In this document: piece by piece, positions 14,514 through 15,732 of the stretch | Numbering within the stretch: position 1 is the first letter of the stretch | Layout: each line of letters starts with the position of its first letter | Assembly (NCBI GenBank): GCA_947307505.1 | Contig: CAMZJG010000006.1 | Span: 1-15,732 of the forward strand | Direction: 5' to 3' | From: an uncultured Clostridia bacterium | Lineage (GTDB): Bacteria; Bacillota_A; Clostridia; Oscillospirales; Oscillospiraceae | DNA length: 15,732 bases | Program-made: the position numbers and the translations under genes | Notes under the pieces: generated by a model | Database searches by the model: none | What the model saw: only the letters and a program-made list of their open reading frames with translations | What the model was told of the DNA's origin: nothing

Positions 14514-14963
14514 ATGTTCAGCGTTTCTTTTGGGAGGGGCGGCAGCTCCAGGCTGCAGCCTTATGTGAAAAACTGTCTGAAAAAGGCAAGCCGGGAAGGG
14601 ACCATCGACGCCGCCATCTGTTCAGGCGGCCGGGCGGATCTCCTCATTTTGCCCCCCGGTGCTTCCCTCTGTGCGGGCGGGAACGGTCTGGTCCTTGCCA
14701 TGGGACAGGTCCCCCTCCCGGGGATCCGTTCCGTATCCTGCGGTCTGCGGTACGGAGACGATCTCACCCTCTCCAGCATCGGAGCAGACAGCGCCATGCT
14801 GGCGCTGCAGTCAGATATTCCCGCCCTGAACGGGACGCTGCTGGAACCTCAGGAGATTCCGGTCACATTGGAGGCTCCTGCAGAGCCGGAAGCCGTGCTG
14901 GCCGCAGCAGGGGCCATGCTTCTGCTGGGGGCAGACGCCTCAGCGGGTTTCCGGCTCCCCTAA
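14514..14963 (+). CDS. Conserved-looking hypothetical protein
   Basis: I do not recognise this gene. From ATG 14514 it encodes 149 residues; GTG 14505 gives 152 but lies in the 3' arm of the hairpin. It has no signal peptide or motif set I can name. A basic N-terminal third (VKNCLKKASREG) is followed by Gly/Ala/Leu-rich strands, the block YGDDLTLSSIGADSAMLALQ (about 83-102), LEPQEIPV (about 115-122) and a hydrophobic Ala-rich C-terminus. It reads as a compact alpha/beta protein. Codon use resembles its neighbours, and no other frame is better. No good ribosome site precedes either start; GGTGG in the hairpin arm is the only option. Its stop overlaps the aminotransferase stop by four bases. 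Coding likely, function unknown. Confidence 0.65.
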   Translation: MFSVSFGRGGSSRLQPYVKNCLKKASREGTIDAAICSGGRADLLILPPGASLCAGGNGLVLAMGQVPLPGIRSVSCGLRYGDDLTLSSIGADSAMLALQSDIPALNGTLLEPQEIPVTLEAPAEPEAVLAAAGAMLLLGADASAGFRLP

Positions 14964-15732
14964 TCCCTTCCCTGGTAATACCCCTCGAAGAAGTTTGTCA
15001 TCCGTTCCATGGCGGTTTTGAGATCATCCATATTGGGCAGGTACACGATGCGGAAATGGTCCGGGCTGCGCCAGTTAAAGCTGCTTCCGGAGGTGACGAG
15101 AATATGGGTCTTCTTCAGCAGGTCCAGGGCCATCTGGGAATCGCTGCGGATATTGAATTTCTCCGTATCCACTTTCGGGAAAATATAAAAAGCTGCCTTG
15201 GGCTTCACGGCGGTGATCCCCGGAATACTGTTCAGTGCGTTCCAGATATACTCCCGCTGCTCATAAAGCCTGCCTCCCGGGCAGAGATACTCGTCCATGG
15301 ATTGATAGCCGCCCAGGGAGGTCTGAATGATGCTTTGGCCGGGCACGTTGGAGCAGAGGCGCATTTTCGCCAGCAGATTCAGCCCCTCGATAAAGCCCCG
15401 GGCATGGCTCTTGTCCCCCGCCAGGCAGACCCAGCCGCAGCGGAAGCCCGCCACCCGGTGGGATTTGGAGAGGCCGTTGTAGCACAGGGTGAGCAGATCC
15501 GGCGCCAGGGAAGCCAGGGCCACATGCTCCTCCTCCCCCTGCATCACCAGCCGGTCATAGATCTCATCCGCCAAAAGGATGAGGTCATGTTCCCGGGCCA
15601 CCTCCACGATCTGCTCCAGCACCTCTTTGGGATACAGGGCGCCGGTAGGGTTGTTGGGATTGATGACGATAATGCCCTTGGTCTTATCCGTCACCTTGCT
15701 CCGCAGATCCTGGATATCCGGATACCAGTCGG
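14960..15732 (-). CDS. alaA: PLP-dependent aminotransferase, AlaA-like (5' end outside window)
   Basis: C-terminal ~257 residues of a fold-type I aminotransferase; the frame stays open through the right edge (the edge residues read DWYPDIQDLRSK), so the start is missing. Visible class I/II landmarks are INPNNPTGA, LLADEIYD, the catalytic-lysine block YNGLSKSHRVAGFRCGW (Lys forms the Schiff base with pyridoxal phosphate) and NWRSPDHFRIVYLP with the substrate-binding Arg. The segments MRLCSNVPGQSIIQTSLGGYQS and PGGRLYEQR match the E. coli glutamate-pyruvate aminotransferase AlaA closely, so alanine synthesis from pyruvate and glutamate is likely; a related broad-specificity enzyme is possible. 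It converges with the hypothetical gene and leaves no room for a terminator between them. Confidence 0.9.
   Translation of the reverse strand, partial: DWYPDIQDLRSKVTDKTKGIIVINPNNPTGALYPKEVLEQIVEVAREHDLILLADEIYDRLVMQGEEEHVALASLAPDLLTLCYNGLSKSHRVAGFRCGWVCLAGDKSHARGFIEGLNLLAKMRLCSNVPGQSIIQTSLGGYQSMDEYLCPGGRLYEQREYIWNALNSIPGITAVKPKAAFYIFPKVDTEKFNIRSDSQMALDLLKKTHILVTSGSSFNWRSPDHFRIVYLPNMDDLKTAMERMTNFFEGYYQGRD

Overview
The window looks like chromosomal DNA of a fairly GC-rich Clostridia species (Firmicutes; Oscillospirales-like gut anaerobe is my best guess). The reasons are strong AGGAGG-type ribosome sites, sigma-A-like promoters, gene sets typical of Clostridia (short ThiI without rhodanese, DUF1385-prmC, recA-recX, rimO-pgsA) and small clostridial orphan families. 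Nearly all of it is core housekeeping sequence. I see no mobile element, CRISPR array, tRNA, rRNA or sign of recent transfer.

Left part (1-2870, minus strand). The first ~340 bases hold no convincing protein gene. They carry a good minus-strand sigma-A-like promoter followed by about 180 bases of hairpin-rich sequence ending in a terminator-like stem, so I propose an unassigned small RNA. A small DUF6514-like gene, a small P-loop NTPase and a D-Ala-D-Ala carboxypeptidase follow, all on the minus strand. The first two have their own promoters and terminators. An intergenic region of about 290 bases with a long hairpin separates them from the plus-strand genes.

Middle (2870-8889, plus strand). 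thiI (tRNA 4-thiouridine synthase) and cinA overlap by four bases. A new extended -10 promoter then precedes a lipoprotein with four Asp-rich DxNGDG-type motifs, an OmpR-family response regulator and a membrane histidine kinase. These three are packed as one operon and look like a self-contained cell-surface sensing unit.

Right part (8917-14453, plus strand). DUF1385 (YqhQ-type) membrane protein, prmC, recA, recX, rimO and pgsA follow head to tail with short gaps and no visible terminator between them. This is probably one long transcription unit, possibly continuous with the sensor operon. It covers release-factor methylation, recombination and its control, ribosomal protein S12 modification and phosphatidylglycerol synthesis.

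Right edge. After pgsA a strong hairpin overlaps the start region of an unrecognised 152-codon gene. That gene converges on an AlaA-type aminotransferase whose 5' end lies outside the window; the two stop codons overlap. The T-rich flank of the hairpin is better on the minus strand, so it may stop aminotransferase transcripts that run antisense through the unknown gene.
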